DNA of 64,000 nt from Anthoceros angustus (GCA_010909165.1 MU008175.1:797370-861369), one strand, 5' to 3'; positions 21,573 to 32,840 are shown, counted from the first letter of the stretch. The notes: generated by a model from the sequence alone, not told the origin. Translations and numbers: made by a program.

Positions 21573-23033
21573 ATGCACCAGCAGCAGCAACAGCAGCGGG
21601 AGTGGAATCTGCGGAGCGGTCATCATCCATATCACTCTGCGCTTATACAGAGGAGCGCATTGGAGGAGGCGACGCAGCGCGGAGATGGATCTGAGTCTGA
21701 GCCTGACCCGCCGCCTCCAGCGACGCCGGCGCCGCCATCGCTGCCTCCTGGGTGGGAGAAGGCGGTGGACCCAGCCACCGGTTAGTGCCTCTCTGCTTCC
21801 TGATGCTGCCCTGCCCCTGATGCTGCAGCAGGGATTGGTGGGTCATTTGGTGGAGGCGGAATTGGGTGCTGGGGGGAGGGTTTGGGTGTACTCATTCCGG
21901 GCCTGGCCTGGCCTGGCCTGCTTGTCTGCATCCGCATTCCCATCCGCATCCGCAGACCGTTTGACAACCTGGCTTGTCGTTTCACAGGGCAAGTCTACTA
22001 TTACAATGTGGAGCTGAACGTTACTCAGTGGACAAGGCCGACTGCTGCTGCCAGGGCCCAAGAGGAGGATGGGGCGGAACCAGTCTCTTCCTTGCCACTG
22101 CCAGAGACAGGGAACAGCCAGGCAGCATGGCCTGAGCCTGAGTCACTCGGATTCAGCAGGTGTGCTGGGTGTGGGGGATGGGGCCGGGAGGTGGTTCAGG
22201 CCTGGGGCTACTGCAACCATTGCACCAGGTGCGTGTCTCCAGAGCTTGCCATGGCTGTTCTGAACCTCTTCTGCCCATCTACCTGGATGTGGGGTTTTGG
22301 TGCCCTGGCATGTTGCTGTGATGGAACTTAATGTGGTGCTTGTGTGTCTTCCCTTTGCCAGGGAGCTAAACCTTCAGGTCCCTGATCAGCACAGTTCGCT
22401 AGTGCAACCAGTGGGGAGCAGTCCAGCCCAGAGGTGGCAGGTTTTTCCAACGCCTGTTTTCTCCTTTCCTTTTAGTGCATCCAGCTCCAGACTGAATGTG
22501 TTGTATGCTATGAAGGTTAGGTGTGAAGCCACCCTCTGGCAGGAATCCGAGGAAGGTTAAGCAGCGGCAGGTTGAAGATGATGAGCTGGATCCCATGGAC
22601 CCTAGTGCCTACTCTGACGCTCCCAGAGGTGGCTGGTGAGCATCTTGGCTGTTTTGGCTCTCTCTTGATCCATCTCTTGTGCTGTTTGGTTTGCTGTTTG
22701 AGACATGCGCTGACCTGCAACGTCTTCAGGGGGGTGGGCCTCAAAGGCGTGCAGCCAAGGGCTGCTGACACAACGGCATCTGTAAGCTCTCTTCCTATTG
22801 GTGTTGGAATATGGCGACATGTGCATGAGCATTAGGAATTGATTGTCACTGCCGATGGGTGTTTGCAGGGACCACTCTTCCAGCAACGGCCCTACCCGTC
22901 ACCTGGTGCTGTTCTGCGGAAGAATGCAGAGCTTGCTGAAGAACAGAAACAGCGCAAGAAGGTCCCAGATCATGGGCCTGCTGCCAAGAGGGTTAAACTT
23001 GCGGGGATGGTGAAGCCCAGACCTACGAGGTAG
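21573..23033 (+). CDS. PQBP1: PQBP1-like WW-domain spliceosomal protein
   Basis: Six exons (21573-21780, 21988-22228, 22362-22433, 22516-22635, 22730-22781, 22869-23033) join in frame to 285 residues. PQBP1 is a nuclear protein that binds the U5 snRNP protein U5-15kD (Dim1) through its unfolded C-terminus and splicing factors through its WW domain. The WW domain is [31 protein letters not shown] (Trp61, Trp84). A Cys-rich segment, [21 protein letters not shown], holds four spaced cysteines and a His and is typical of the plant members. The C-terminus has [33 protein letters not shown] and [17 protein letters not shown], the conserved Dim1-binding signature, then a basic NLS-like end. The start at 21573 is the first ATG and gives a poly-Gln N-terminus. 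It converges with PAS1, with 113 bp between the stops. Confidence 0.93.
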
Positions 23034-23146
23034 TGGTTTCACAAGCTCCGACAAGCGCAGGGTTAATTTGTAGCATGTCCCTCCTGACGGCATGCCCAGG
23101 GAATGGAAGCACTGTGGGAAGACGAAGGTCTTGCTGAGAAAGAGGA

Positions 23147-26100
23147 TCACAGAATTGTACATTTTCTGAAGAACGATCGCTGCCATGCTGCTTTTGCAGC
23201 GGCTAAGAAGGATGATCCACTACCCTTTGCAGCTGATTCTTTCAATTTTTCGTCTGCCTGTTCGACTGCTGGACCTCTCCGGGGCGTCTCAATGTTGGCA
23301 GCGTCAGCTGAAGCCTCTTGCGAATTTTTTTGCTCAATAGTCTTGGATTCGCTTTCAACCTGCTCTGACAGCTCTCCAGGCTTCTTGTCGAACAATCCTT
23401 TGAACTGCTTGCGCGCTTTCAATTCACTCTCCTGCACCATCAAGGGAATTACACGTTTGAGCTACTGGTGTGGGAAAAGTTATCGGTCAATTCTCTGCCG
23501 GAGAGGTAGTGAGAAGTTGACACCTGCTCTCGCTTCTTCAGCTTTGCGAGTGCAGTTTTCGCGGTTGCTTCTGTGTTCTTGTCAAGTTCTAGCATCTGAA
23601 TCACGAGCATGAGTTATTGTATCACCATCTCCTATGCTACTACGTGAACAACATCCAAAAGCTGGAAGTTAAGGTCGATCCACCTTCTTCGACTCCATAC
23701 CTTAATGAAGTCAGCTTTTGCTTCTGCAAAATCTCCCGTTGCAGTGTATGCGAGACCCCGTCTGTAGTATGCCTTCGCGTGTAGAGGGTTTGCTTCCACC
23801 ACCTGTTATTTGCAGCTTGTCTAGCTCACACTATCCAATAGAATGCACAGACGACAGGCACCAACTCAGGAGGTGGACTTGAACTTGCCTTGTTGCACAA
23901 TTCAATGCATTTTATGTGCTCCAGCAGATTATGAAGGCATGCCGCCACATTGAGCTGTATTGCCGCCTGCTCATAACCAACACATTAGCAGCTCAGATCA
24001 AATTGGCACCAACCGCATTCCAGCCCAAAATCTTCAGTACTTCACCTTCACTTCAAGAAGCTCTTTGCTTTCGACATCATCTTGGGGATGCACATGGTTA
24101 AAGTCCCTGAGCACCTGCGATACAAGGTCGGTGTCACCTTCCTGGCAGGCCTTGCAAAAATGAGACGATGACATTACCACTGACCTTGTCATACTTCGCC
24201 TTCGCTAGCTCATACTTTCCCTCCTTGAACAGCCGATTGCCCTGTCAACCCACACACATTAGAAAACAGATTTCGGTCTTCACATCATGCAGAAGGAGCA
24301 GGACAGCTCGTTTACCGTTCCCTTAATTCTGTCAGCCTCAGACATAATTTCTCGAAAATTCAATCCTGTCCAATCCTGGCAAATCATGGTTGTCAGCTTA
24401 GATGTCAAAGCACACAACACCTTGCACTGCTCAGATGCAAGGACACGCATGCTAGGGTAACTTCCCCACACACCTTGGGTTTTTCAAACCCCAGCAATTC
24501 CACTTCCCACTGAATACGAGCACCGTCTGGAACATTGCTAGGCCTGCTCTGCACCAGTTGCAAGATTATTGCCTACAAGATGCCATGGAAGTGCCTACAA
24601 CCTAGTCCGCTCTCTGAACGCAAGTGTTGAGCGAACCTGGGGAATTTGTCATAAGCATAATGTGGTTGACAGCTGATCAGGGATACTTCTTCAGGGAGCA
24701 TTAGTTTACAAGAAAGTTCCAACCCTTCAGGCACCTGCTCGCCGTATGACAACCAAAAATCTGTCAGTATGGACTCACTGCCCACAGAGGGTTCAAGGAG
24801 ACAACCCCCTGAGAAATGGACAAGCACAGTGTACTGTCCATAGACAGAAAGCAGCAGCTTCTGCAGTGTACTAGTACCACACTACCTGTCCTTCCCCTGA
24901 TGAAAATTCCAGGGGCTGTCCTTCATTGTCTACTCGAGTATCGCAAAATACCCTGCCTCCCTCATCTGGAAGCGTACCTTTGTAGTGTATGCGCAAAACA
25001 CTGTCCTCCAATGGACAATCCATAGGAAAATCGCCTGCGCAAGACACAGCTGCTAGAGTCCACCATGGATGTTCCTTAGCCAAGTGACTTTAACCTAGCA
25101 AACAGTAGAAATTCTCGACCTTTCCCATCTCGAACTCTTCGCTTGATGACACCACCATCCCCAAGCACATCTCGAACCTGTTCCGTGTTCATAATGTGAA
25201 GAAATTACTTTAATACAAAATTACACTGCATTAGTCTCCTTTGTTTGCCGGTATGAAAAAGGGAGCTACCTGGATTAGTTGGACCAGCTCCACCTCAAAC
25301 ACCACTTCCTCAGTCTCTGGTGCCAGCTCTTGAATGCTTGGAGCTGCAGTCACATATGCTTTCGAGATATATATGATAGCCTTCTCGCCCCTCACCATTG
25401 TCCCTATCCCCTTTTCTAGCCCAACCGGAATCTGGTTACAACACAGTCCACGAGTGAAGGGATTGGAGGCAACAAGCGTCTCAGCTGGGCAGCTTGGGCC
25501 TTGGCTATTGCAGGCATAAAAGGGGAGTGGAGTGGGATGTAAATAACCTCGTTTTTGCCAAAGGTAAAGTGGAATGGCTGCTCAGCGTTGCAACTAAGGA
25601 ACTTTGTGCCACCATATACCCAACCTGTCAACCTAACCATCTTGGCAGGGAAATCACGTCAATGAGAAGCTATTCTGTGGTTCTGCTGCTGCTCAAGTAA
25701 AGAACACGCAAACACCACGAAGATGCAAACACCACGTCTTCAATAAGAGTCAACCTGCAAAGACAAAAGAAAGCTATTCATGAAGTGATCTTACCAAACT
25801 TTGGCTTCGTACGGAGGTCTACCAGTTTCCCAGCTGTTCCCTTCAGCCAATACCTGCAATATCAAGGCGAGGTTGCATGAACTCTTGGTTTCAGTTAGCA
25901 TTAAACCAAGATGAACGGCAGCACCAGAAGATCCTGCAGAACCGATGAGCGACCAATCATACCTGCTTCGTGACACCAGCATCGTCTGTAACTAACTGTG
26001 GACACCCAGAAGCAACCCGGGATGTCAACCCATGATGGTGCGACGTGAACCCACAACAGCAGACACAAATTGATACATTCTGAAACCTCTACGAAAAAGC

Positions 26101-26923
26101 TAAGGTTTACTGCCAGGGCACCAAATACCACCTTGATTGGCATGAAGTCCAACAGTTCAACTTCAAACATCAGCAGCTGGTCTTTAGGATAGTCATCTGG
26201 CACTTGTATAGGGCAATCTGGGTCGCCATAATGCAGTTCTGAAATCACCTTCAGCTGTAGATAAAGAACAAGTCATATCGAACTTCCGGTCCAATTGCAT
26301 CTCCAAAGAATCACCTCAACATTGTCCTGCTGTTCATCAGCATTTGGGTGCAGCTCACCATAGCTATTTCACCTTTCAGCATGCTGGGGATTGCCTCCTC
26401 CCAGCCCAGAATCATTTTGCTTTTCCCTAGCACTAACCTGTGCGGAATGCCCTTTCCTGAAACCCAGACATCGTAAGAAACTAAGGTGAGGAGAATTCAT
26501 CACACCACATCCACAGCTCAGGCCGGTGCTTCCAACCTCCATATTCAGCTCGAGTCGACTCCACAATCACGCCCTCAGCTGTCCTGGTTGTGCAATGAAA
26601 AATCACCTACAAACCGCACAGGGTGACCAAAAATCTCCACCACCTAAGTCGCAAACGGTAAATCCGCAGAAACCACCAACCGTACTTGGTCGCCAGACTG
26701 AGGAGTCTTTTCCCCTGCTCCTTCTCTTACAACCGCCTTCATCAACCCTCCTGGAGGCACCACCTTCTTCTTCTTCCTGCATACCCAACACAAGATTGAT
26801 TTCGAGCGCTCCTCAACATCAGAAATGCACCAAAAGGACAGGCGCAGATGCAAACTTGGGAGCCTCCTTCTTCTTAGCATGTCTCGGCAGGATCTCCTCG
26901 GCTTCCTCGTCTTCGGCTGCCAT
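23147..26923 (-). CDS. PAS1: PASTICCINO1-like multi-FKBP TPR protein
   Basis: More than fifteen short exons give an orthologue of Arabidopsis PAS1 (FKBP72), an immunophilin scaffold of the ER very-long-chain fatty acid elongase that also affects cell division and auxin responses. Reading from 26923: MAAEDEEAEEILPRH; FKBP domain 1 (GLMKAVVREGAGEKTPQSGD, VIFHCTTRTAEGVIVEST, GKSKMILGWEEAIPSMLKGE); domain 2 (VLAEGNSWETGRPPYEAKV, HFTFGKNE, GLEKGIGTMVRGEKA); domain 3 (GDFPMDCPLEDSVLRIHYKG, PLEFSSGEGQ, PEGLELSCKLMLPEE, QPHYAYDKFP); then DWTGLNFREIMSEADRI and a TPR block (GNRLFKEGKYELAKAKYDK, LRDFNHVHPQDD, LQLNVAACLHNL, HAKAYYRRGLAYTATGDF). It ends with ARKQFKGLFDKKPGEL and FLAAAKAAWQRSFF. One intron after LCNK (near 23880) uses a GC donor. 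The intron between the domain-2 exons near 25.7 kb is uncertain. Confidence 0.92.
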
Positions 26924-27160
26924 TCTTCAAAGACAGAAACGAATTGCCCGAGTTCCCTCGTCGGGGTTCAACCCAATAACACTTCCCCCTTCCCAGTCTG
27001 AAACCTTCTCAAATTGCGTCCCCCGTCTGGAACCTTCTCAAAATGCTGTACAGATCGACGTTCCCTGCTTCTTGTTCCCCTGCAAAGAGAGCATCCTAAA
27101 CATAGCAGCCAGCGGTCCTTTAATTCCCAGCAGAAACCGACAACGACAGGCGACAGAGAT

Positions 27161-27361
27161 TCCAAGGAAATCTGCCCAAGACACTAATTCCAATCCGGGC
27201 TTTGTTTGTTGAATTAGAATGCACGGTGACACATACCTGTCTCTCTTCTCTCCCGACCGGCAAGCCGATCCTTCCACTTCAGCTAATCACAAAGCGCAGA
27301 TCTGATCTGATCTGAGCTAGTCTGGTTCTTATTTGAGCTGAGACCGAGGAGATTAAAGTGC
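27161..27361 (-). repeat. PAS1 5' leader/promoter, duplicated copy A
   Basis: This block upstream of PAS1 matches 31549-31790 along its length. Shared landmarks in order are AGGAAATC, GCTTTGTTTGT, ATTAGAATG, TGAGCT, CTTATTTGAGCTGAG, GGAGATTA and GTGCT. Here no gene remains on the far side, whereas in the other copy the SDR gene starts within the homologous block. Confidence 0.75.
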
Positions 27362-27961
27362 TTTGTGATTATCAACAGAAACTCTGATCGCAGGGCTTTG
27401 GTTTTTCTTGGGCCGCAAGGCGGAACGGGTATTGGATTTGGGAGGAGTAATGATTTTGGTCACTCAAAAGGAAATCCGCAAGGACCACTGAGTAGGACCG
27501 TGCATCTTTCCAGGGGCATGTCCAAGCCTTCCAGACCTGAATGCTTGAAGTCCTGTCAAAGTGTCAGCAGATGAGCTGACACGACCATGCCATGGTCCAC
27601 AAGCTGTCACTAAATTCCCGTGCAAGTTGAGAGCAGAGAGTGTGGAGATTATGCATAACAACAGAGTTGGGGGAGGCGTTCGAACAAAAACGGCCACCAT
27701 ATTCCATCAGTCACAGGTCCCGACGGTGAAAAGGAACATTTGCAGACAGCAGATAGGTAGACTAGGTAGATGTGCTCCTTTGCAAAATGGAACACATTTC
27801 ATCCGCTGGCTCTACCGCAAGCAAGGCTAGGCCAACAAGGTTTATCAAACTGACAAGGTAATCAGGTTAACAAGGCCAACATGGGTGACGAGACCAACGC
27901 GGTTAATGAGGCCAAAGAGTCAGGTACACGGCTAAACAGCTTTTTCTACTTGCGGTAAACC
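27362..27961. other. Intergenic between PAS1 promoter and PPR2
   Basis: No gene is seen. From about 27825 to 27925 there is a loose series of units resembling ACAAGGTTAAC/GGCCAAC with period near 15-18 bp (AACAAGG, GACAAGG, AACAAGGCCAAC, GAGACCAACG, GAGGCCAAAG), immediately beyond the PPR2 stop. Confidence 0.45.
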
Positions 27962-30739
27962 TCAGTAGCCAGCTCGAGGCTGTTCCCAACAAAAGTCATC
28001 AGATATGTCCGCCGAAGCCAAGTGTAGATACGGCACAAACCCTTCTTTTTGCATGTCAACAACAAGCTGTTCCAGTGTTGCATGTATACCTTCACTCTCG
28101 GGATGCTTGCTATCTCCAACCGAAAAATGATGAACGAATCCATCCATGTCTGTCCACCAGCTCTGGCCTGGCTGCTTCCATGCCCCAATTCGTTTCCTCC
28201 TAGCCTGCATCCCCTCTGCCTCCTCCCACATCTGAGCTCCAGTGTATATGCTCGACATGAGCACATAGGCTGCAGGATCCTTTTCATCTAGTTTCACTGC
28301 TTCATTGAAAGCATGGCGTCCCACCTCCACATTGCTCCACTTTCGACATGCACCCAGTAGAGTATGCCAAACTGCAGCATCAGGCCGCACAGACATTGTT
28401 CTTGCCACCGCTAGTCCCTCATCAAGGTGGCCTGCACGACCCAGGAGATCCACAATGCAGGTGTAGTGCTCTGCATTGGGATTGATCCCGTAGTGTTTGC
28501 TCATGGCTTCAAAGTACTCCCTTCCCCTGTTCACTAATCCTGCATGGCTGCAAACAGTTAATAAACAGTTAAATGTGACGTCATTTGGCTGTATACCATC
28601 CTCTTTCATTCCGTGAACCAAGTCAAAGACCACTTGGCTATCTCCTTGACGAGTGTATCCTGCAATCAGTGCATTCCATGCGACCACGTCTTTTTCAGGC
28701 AACGCATCAAACGCCTGCTGTGCATCAACCATGCTCCCACACTTTGCATACATGTTTATCACACTGATGGCCACAAAAACATCAGTTTCAAGTCCCTGTT
28801 CTTGAATGTCTACATGAAGCTGCCTTCCCAGATGCAAAGCTCCGACGTTTGCGCATGCCTGAAGGAGGCACAGAAATGTCACAGAATTGGGTGCGGCGAT
28901 GCCTTCTTCTTGCATATCCCTGTAGAGGTTAAGGGCTTCCTGGCCCATGCCCTGCTGGGAATATCCTGTGATCAGAGCAGTCCAGGTCACCACATTTTTT
29001 TGGCCTAGTTCATTGAACACCCCCTGAGCATCTTGTAAGCTGCCGCACTTCACATACATGTTTACCAGGCTGCAACCTACAACCACATCAGCTTGAAATC
29101 CTTGTTCTCCAATTTGTGCATGAAGCTGCTTCCCCGTGTTCAAAGCCACAGCACCCACGGTTGCACATGCCTGCAGAAGGCAAACATATGTCACACTGTT
29201 GGGTGGAGCAATGCCCTCCTTTTGCATAGCATTGTAAACATACAGGGCTTCCTGAGCCATACCCTGCTGAGTATATCCTGCTATCAAGGCGGTCCATGTC
29301 ACCAAATCTTTCTTCCCAAGTCCGTCAAATACACTCTGGGCATCCTGTAGGCTGCCACATTTTGCATACATGTCTACCAAGCTGCAACCTACAAACACAT
29401 CAGCCTGAAGCCCTTTCTCTCTAATATGTGCATGAATTTGCTTCCCCTTCTCCAAAGCCGGCACGCCCAGAGATGCACATGCCTGCAGGACACACAGAAA
29501 TGTCACAGAATCAGGTGCAGTGATGCCTTCTTCTAGCATAGCACTGTGAAGGTGAAGGGCTTCTTCACCCATGCCCTGCTGTGAGTATCCTGCTATTATG
29601 GCATTCCACGTCACCACATCTTTTTTTCGAAGTGCATCAAACACGCTGCGGGCATCCTGTAGGCTTCCACATTTTGCGTACATGTTGACCAGGCTGCAAC
29701 CTACAAAAACATCAGCCTGGAGCCCCTGTTCCCCAATCCGTGAATGTAGTTGCTTCCCATTCTCCAAAGCCATCGTACCCAAACTTGCACATGCCTGCAG
29801 GAGGCAAACAAACGTCACAGAATCAGGTTCTGTGATGCTTTCTTCTTGCATAGCACTGTAAAGCCGAAGTGCTTCCAGACCCCTGCCGTGCTGTGAATAT
29901 CCCGCAAGCATAGCATTCCACGTCACCACATCTTTTTCAGAAAGTTCGTCAAACACTCTCTGAGCATCTTCCAAGCTACCACATTTCGCATACATATCTA
30001 CCAAGCCATTAGACACAAATAGACCAGGCGCAAGCCCACTGTCCACCACATCGGCATGCACCTGCTGCCCAGCCTCCAAGTCTGTTCCCCTTGCACAGGC
30101 CTGAAGGGCTGCTACAAACACATGGGCATCTGGTTTCACACTTGACCTGCGCATCTGCTGATATAGCTGTATGGCTTGCTTAGCTTGCCCATGTTTAACA
30201 TGGGCCGAAATAACACAAGACCATGTGAAAGCATCTGGCTGGGCAACCATAGTGAACACATCCATGGCCTCTTGCAACCTGGCATGGGAAGCATACATCC
30301 GCAGGATGTTGTTCCACAAGAATGTCTCAGGCTCATATCCCTTCTTGACGATGAGAGCATGGACACGGCGGCCCAGAACCAGATCCTTCTTCATCACACA
30401 TCTTTTAAGGACAGTATAAAGGACAGTTTGCGGGATACCACGGTCTGCCTGCACTAGAACTCCCAGAGCCTCAACAGCCTCCTTAACCTGGCCCTGCCCA
30501 CAGAGCCTGCTTACAGTATCCGCCGTTACACACCTACCGTATCCTGTAAGCCCACGAGGGTCGGGACGGTCGCATGCAAAGGCTTGATGACCCATGTGCA
30601 CATCCACAACTGCCAGCTGCGCATTCACCCAAGCTGGCTTGTAGGAGTTGTTTAGCCACCCAACCTCATGGGACTCCCTTTGCCCCAAGACAGGCAAACG
30701 GGACCTCCAGAGATATAACCCAGAAAGAGCTGTGTCCAT
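27962..30739 (-). CDS. PLS-class PPR protein with E/E+ domains, no DYW
   Basis: This intronless gene encodes 925 residues. Six P-L-S triplets are visible from their S motifs (TWSCVISAHV, TWNAMLAGYS, TWNAIIAGYS, TWTALIAGYT, TWTALITGYS, AWNALIAGYT), each followed by an LLQACA segment and YAKCGSLQDAQ. The last repeats (PNDVTFNCLLTVCSHAGLVN, HYTCIVDLLGRAG) lead into E and E+ domains (WHTLLGACRKWSNVEVG, AAYVLMSSIYTGAQMWEEAE, GAWKQPGQSWW, FSVGDSKHPESE). The frame then ends in about 35 residues without the HxE and CxxC of a DYW deaminase. It should bind chloroplast or mitochondrial RNA and specify editing with a separate deaminase. It is a close paralogue of the gene at 10970-13348 and retains the intact C-terminal tail that the other has lost. 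Confidence 0.92.
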   Translation of the reverse strand: MDTALSGLYLWRSRLPVLGQRESHEVGWLNNSYKPAWVNAQLAVVDVHMGHQAFACDRPDPRGLTGYGRCVTADTVSRLCGQGQVKEAVEALGVLVQADRGIPQTVLYTVLKRCVMKKDLVLGRRVHALIVKKGYEPETFLWNNILRMYASHARLQEAMDVFTMVAQPDAFTWSCVISAHVKHGQAKQAIQLYQQMRRSSVKPDAHVFVAALQACARGTDLEAGQQVHADVVDSGLAPGLFVSNGLVDMYAKCGSLEDAQRVFDELSEKDVVTWNAMLAGYSQHGRGLEALRLYSAMQEESITEPDSVTFVCLLQACASLGTMALENGKQLHSRIGEQGLQADVFVGCSLVNMYAKCGSLQDARSVFDALRKKDVVTWNAIIAGYSQQGMGEEALHLHSAMLEEGITAPDSVTFLCVLQACASLGVPALEKGKQIHAHIREKGLQADVFVGCSLVDMYAKCGSLQDAQSVFDGLGKKDLVTWTALIAGYTQQGMAQEALYVYNAMQKEGIAPPNSVTYVCLLQACATVGAVALNTGKQLHAQIGEQGFQADVVVGCSLVNMYVKCGSLQDAQGVFNELGQKNVVTWTALITGYSQQGMGQEALNLYRDMQEEGIAAPNSVTFLCLLQACANVGALHLGRQLHVDIQEQGLETDVFVAISVINMYAKCGSMVDAQQAFDALPEKDVVAWNALIAGYTRQGDSQVVFDLVHGMKEDGIQPNDVTFNCLLTVCSHAGLVNRGREYFEAMSKHYGINPNAEHYTCIVDLLGRAGHLDEGLAVARTMSVRPDAAVWHTLLGACRKWSNVEVGRHAFNEAVKLDEKDPAAYVLMSSIYTGAQMWEEAEGMQARRKRIGAWKQPGQSWWTDMDGFVHHFSVGDSKHPESEGIHATLEQLVVDMQKEGFVPYLHLASADISDDFCWEQPRAGY

Positions 30740-30929
30740 AGCTGTAACCTCACTATTCCCAGCCAGACATTCTCTTTATCGGGCTGGGTAAAAGCAGCTG
30801 CCCCTACAGGCTCAGTTGTGAGCCAAAGGTCCACACCTCTCACACCCTGACATCAGTCGACGGAGCTCTCCAACAGCTGACTGGATGGCAATTTGGCAGG
30901 CCAAAAGACCTGTGCAGTCAACCTGGTCA

Positions 30930-31640
30930 ATTCTCAGCACTCAGGTATTGAGGAAACCACAGCTGATAAGAGATACTTCCTTCTTCAGGGAGCATCAGTT
31001 TACACGAAACTTCCAGTCCTCCCGACTCCTGCTCATCATACAGCGTAGCATAACTCTGCCAATGTGGGCTCACTGCCCACGCTGGGTTCAATAAGAGAAC
31101 TCCCTGAGAAATGGACAGGGACAGTGTACTGTCCATGGACTGTCGAACAAGCTCGCTTTGTCCGTGTTTACCAAACATTGTCTTCGTATGGAGCTCTACC
31201 CCTTTCCCAGCTAATCCCGTCATCCACTACGTACAACATCAAGGCGGTTTTAAGAACTCGTTGATCTTAATGAGCAACATACGAACAGACCATACAGCTT
31301 CCAGCAGACCCCATACAAGGTGAGCGCTCCTCACCCCGCCACCAGACCAACGACCAGACGACATGGCAACATCAGAATGGCATGCAAATGTTAGGCTGCA
31401 GATTCAAACTTGAGAGCCTGCCTGGGTCTCCTCATCTCCATCGTGTTCAGCTGTCATTCTTCAACAACAGGCATAAACTGTCCAAATCCCGTCGTCCCGA
31501 GTTCCACCCGAAAACCAGCAATTCATCTCTCACTAGAAACCGACAATCACACGCGACCGAGCTTCCGAGGAAATCGGTCAGAGACAAAAGTTCCTATCTC
31601 TGCTTTGTTTGTCGTCATTAGAATGTAGCGGATTACGCTA
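30930..31640 (-). pseudogene. Decayed partial PAS1 copy
   Basis: Four blocks, colinear with PAS1, are present on the same strand. 30950-31150 matches PAS1 24640-24860, including a readable GGLEVSCKLMLPEE from FKBP domain 3 and the following intron. 31165-31262 matches 25790-25890, the exon with WETGRPPYEAKV, now unreadable. 31322-31500 matches 26810-26990, the start exon. 31520-31640 matches 27120-27235, the leader. Intron and leader sequence is kept, so the copy arose from DNA and not from mRNA. Internal deletions and frame breaks leave no usable frame. It cannot make a functional protein. Confidence 0.8.
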
Positions 31641-31790
31641 TGGAGATAGCTACATAGTCTGGTGCACTTACGCAAATTGCAAAACGCCGGCCTGACTCTA
31701 CTGCGGCCTGCTAGATAATGTCCAGGCAGCATCTGAGCTGGTGTGGTGCTTATTTGAGCTGAGCGGGGAGATTACAGTGCTATGGGGCGC
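31549..31790. repeat. PAS1 leader/promoter, duplicated copy B (SDR promoter)
   Basis: Homologous to 27161-27361. In this copy the plus-strand side leads directly into the SDR start codon at 31782 (GTGCTATGGGG, against GTGCTTTGTGA in copy A). It therefore probably serves as the SDR promoter and derives from a bidirectional PAS1/SDR promoter. Confidence 0.7.
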
Positions 31791-32840
31791 TATGGCTTGG
31801 GGCAGCTGTCCCGCTCGGCTTCGTGGCTCCAAAGCGGGAGGCGACTGAGAGCAGCTGCTGCTTTGCTGAGAGCGGACCGAGGTTTCAGCGCGAATTCTGA
31901 GTCGGGGACCGAGCCTCAGGCCAGGGCTGGGGAGTACCAGGATGGGAGGACAGCCCACACAGTGTTCGAGCCCGGGAAGCTGCTGGGAAAGACGGCGCTC
32001 ATAACCGGCGCCGGGAGCGGGATCGGGCGGCAGGCGGCCTTGCTGTTCGCCCACGAGGGAGCTTCAGTGGTGGTGTCGGACGTGAACATCGCGGCTGCTG
32101 CCAGGACCGTGGATGCAGTGAAGGAATTCGGGGGGCGGGGGTATGCCGTCACCGGGGATGTGTCCAAGCCGGAGGACGTGGCCGCCATGGTCGACAAGGC
32201 GGAGAAGATGTTTGGCTCCCTGCACATCCTCTTCAACAACGCCGGCATCATGGACAGCCAGGACGGGGATGCTGTTAGCACGTCGGACGATGTAATTGAG
32301 CGCACCTTAGCTGTGAACGTGAAGGGAGTTATCTATGGCTGCAGGTAGCTGCTCTGCTGCCGCTTCCTCTTCCTGCTGCTGCCTTTCCGTGTCCTGCATG
32401 ATGCTGATCAGAGCTTTTCGTCATGGCGTGGTTCCAGATACGGCATACCAGCCATCAGGAGGGCGGGCGGAGGGACTGTGATCAACACTGCATCCTTCGT
32501 TGCCTTCATGGGAGCTGCAACTCCGCAGATCGCGTACACTGCCAGCAAAGGTGCAGTAGTTGCCCTCACCCGGGAGCTGGCGGTCATCCATGGAAAAGAA
32601 GGAATCCGCGTGAATGCACTGTGCCCGGGGCCCATCCGAACGAAGCTGCTCATGGATTTTCTGGACACAGAAGAGAAGAAACAGAGGAGGCTGGTGCACA
32701 TTCCCATGGGCAGATTCGGCGAGGCCATGGAGATGGCCAAGGCTGCCTTGTTTCTCGCATCGAATGACAGCTCTTTCATGACGGGAGCTAGCCTCCTGGT
32801 GGACGGAGGCTTGACCGCAGCTTATGTCACTCCTGAGTAA
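31782..32840 (+). CDS. Short-chain dehydrogenase/reductase, probably mitochondrial
   Basis: Two exons (31782-32344 and 32438-32840) join in frame into 321 residues. The classical SDR core is complete: cofactor loop TGAGSGIG (75-82), Asp100 after the second strand (favouring NAD over NADP), NNAG (152-155), and catalytic Ser207, Tyr221 and Lys225 (YTASK). The substrate-proximal end reads NALCPGPIRTKLL, and ALFLASNDSSFMTGASLLVDGG near the C-terminus is typical of glucose-1-dehydrogenase-like and 17-beta-HSD14-like SDRs. The first ~45 residues lack acidic residues until position 32, are rich in Arg, Ser and Ala, and look like a mitochondrial presequence. The substrate cannot be deduced. Confidence 0.9.
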
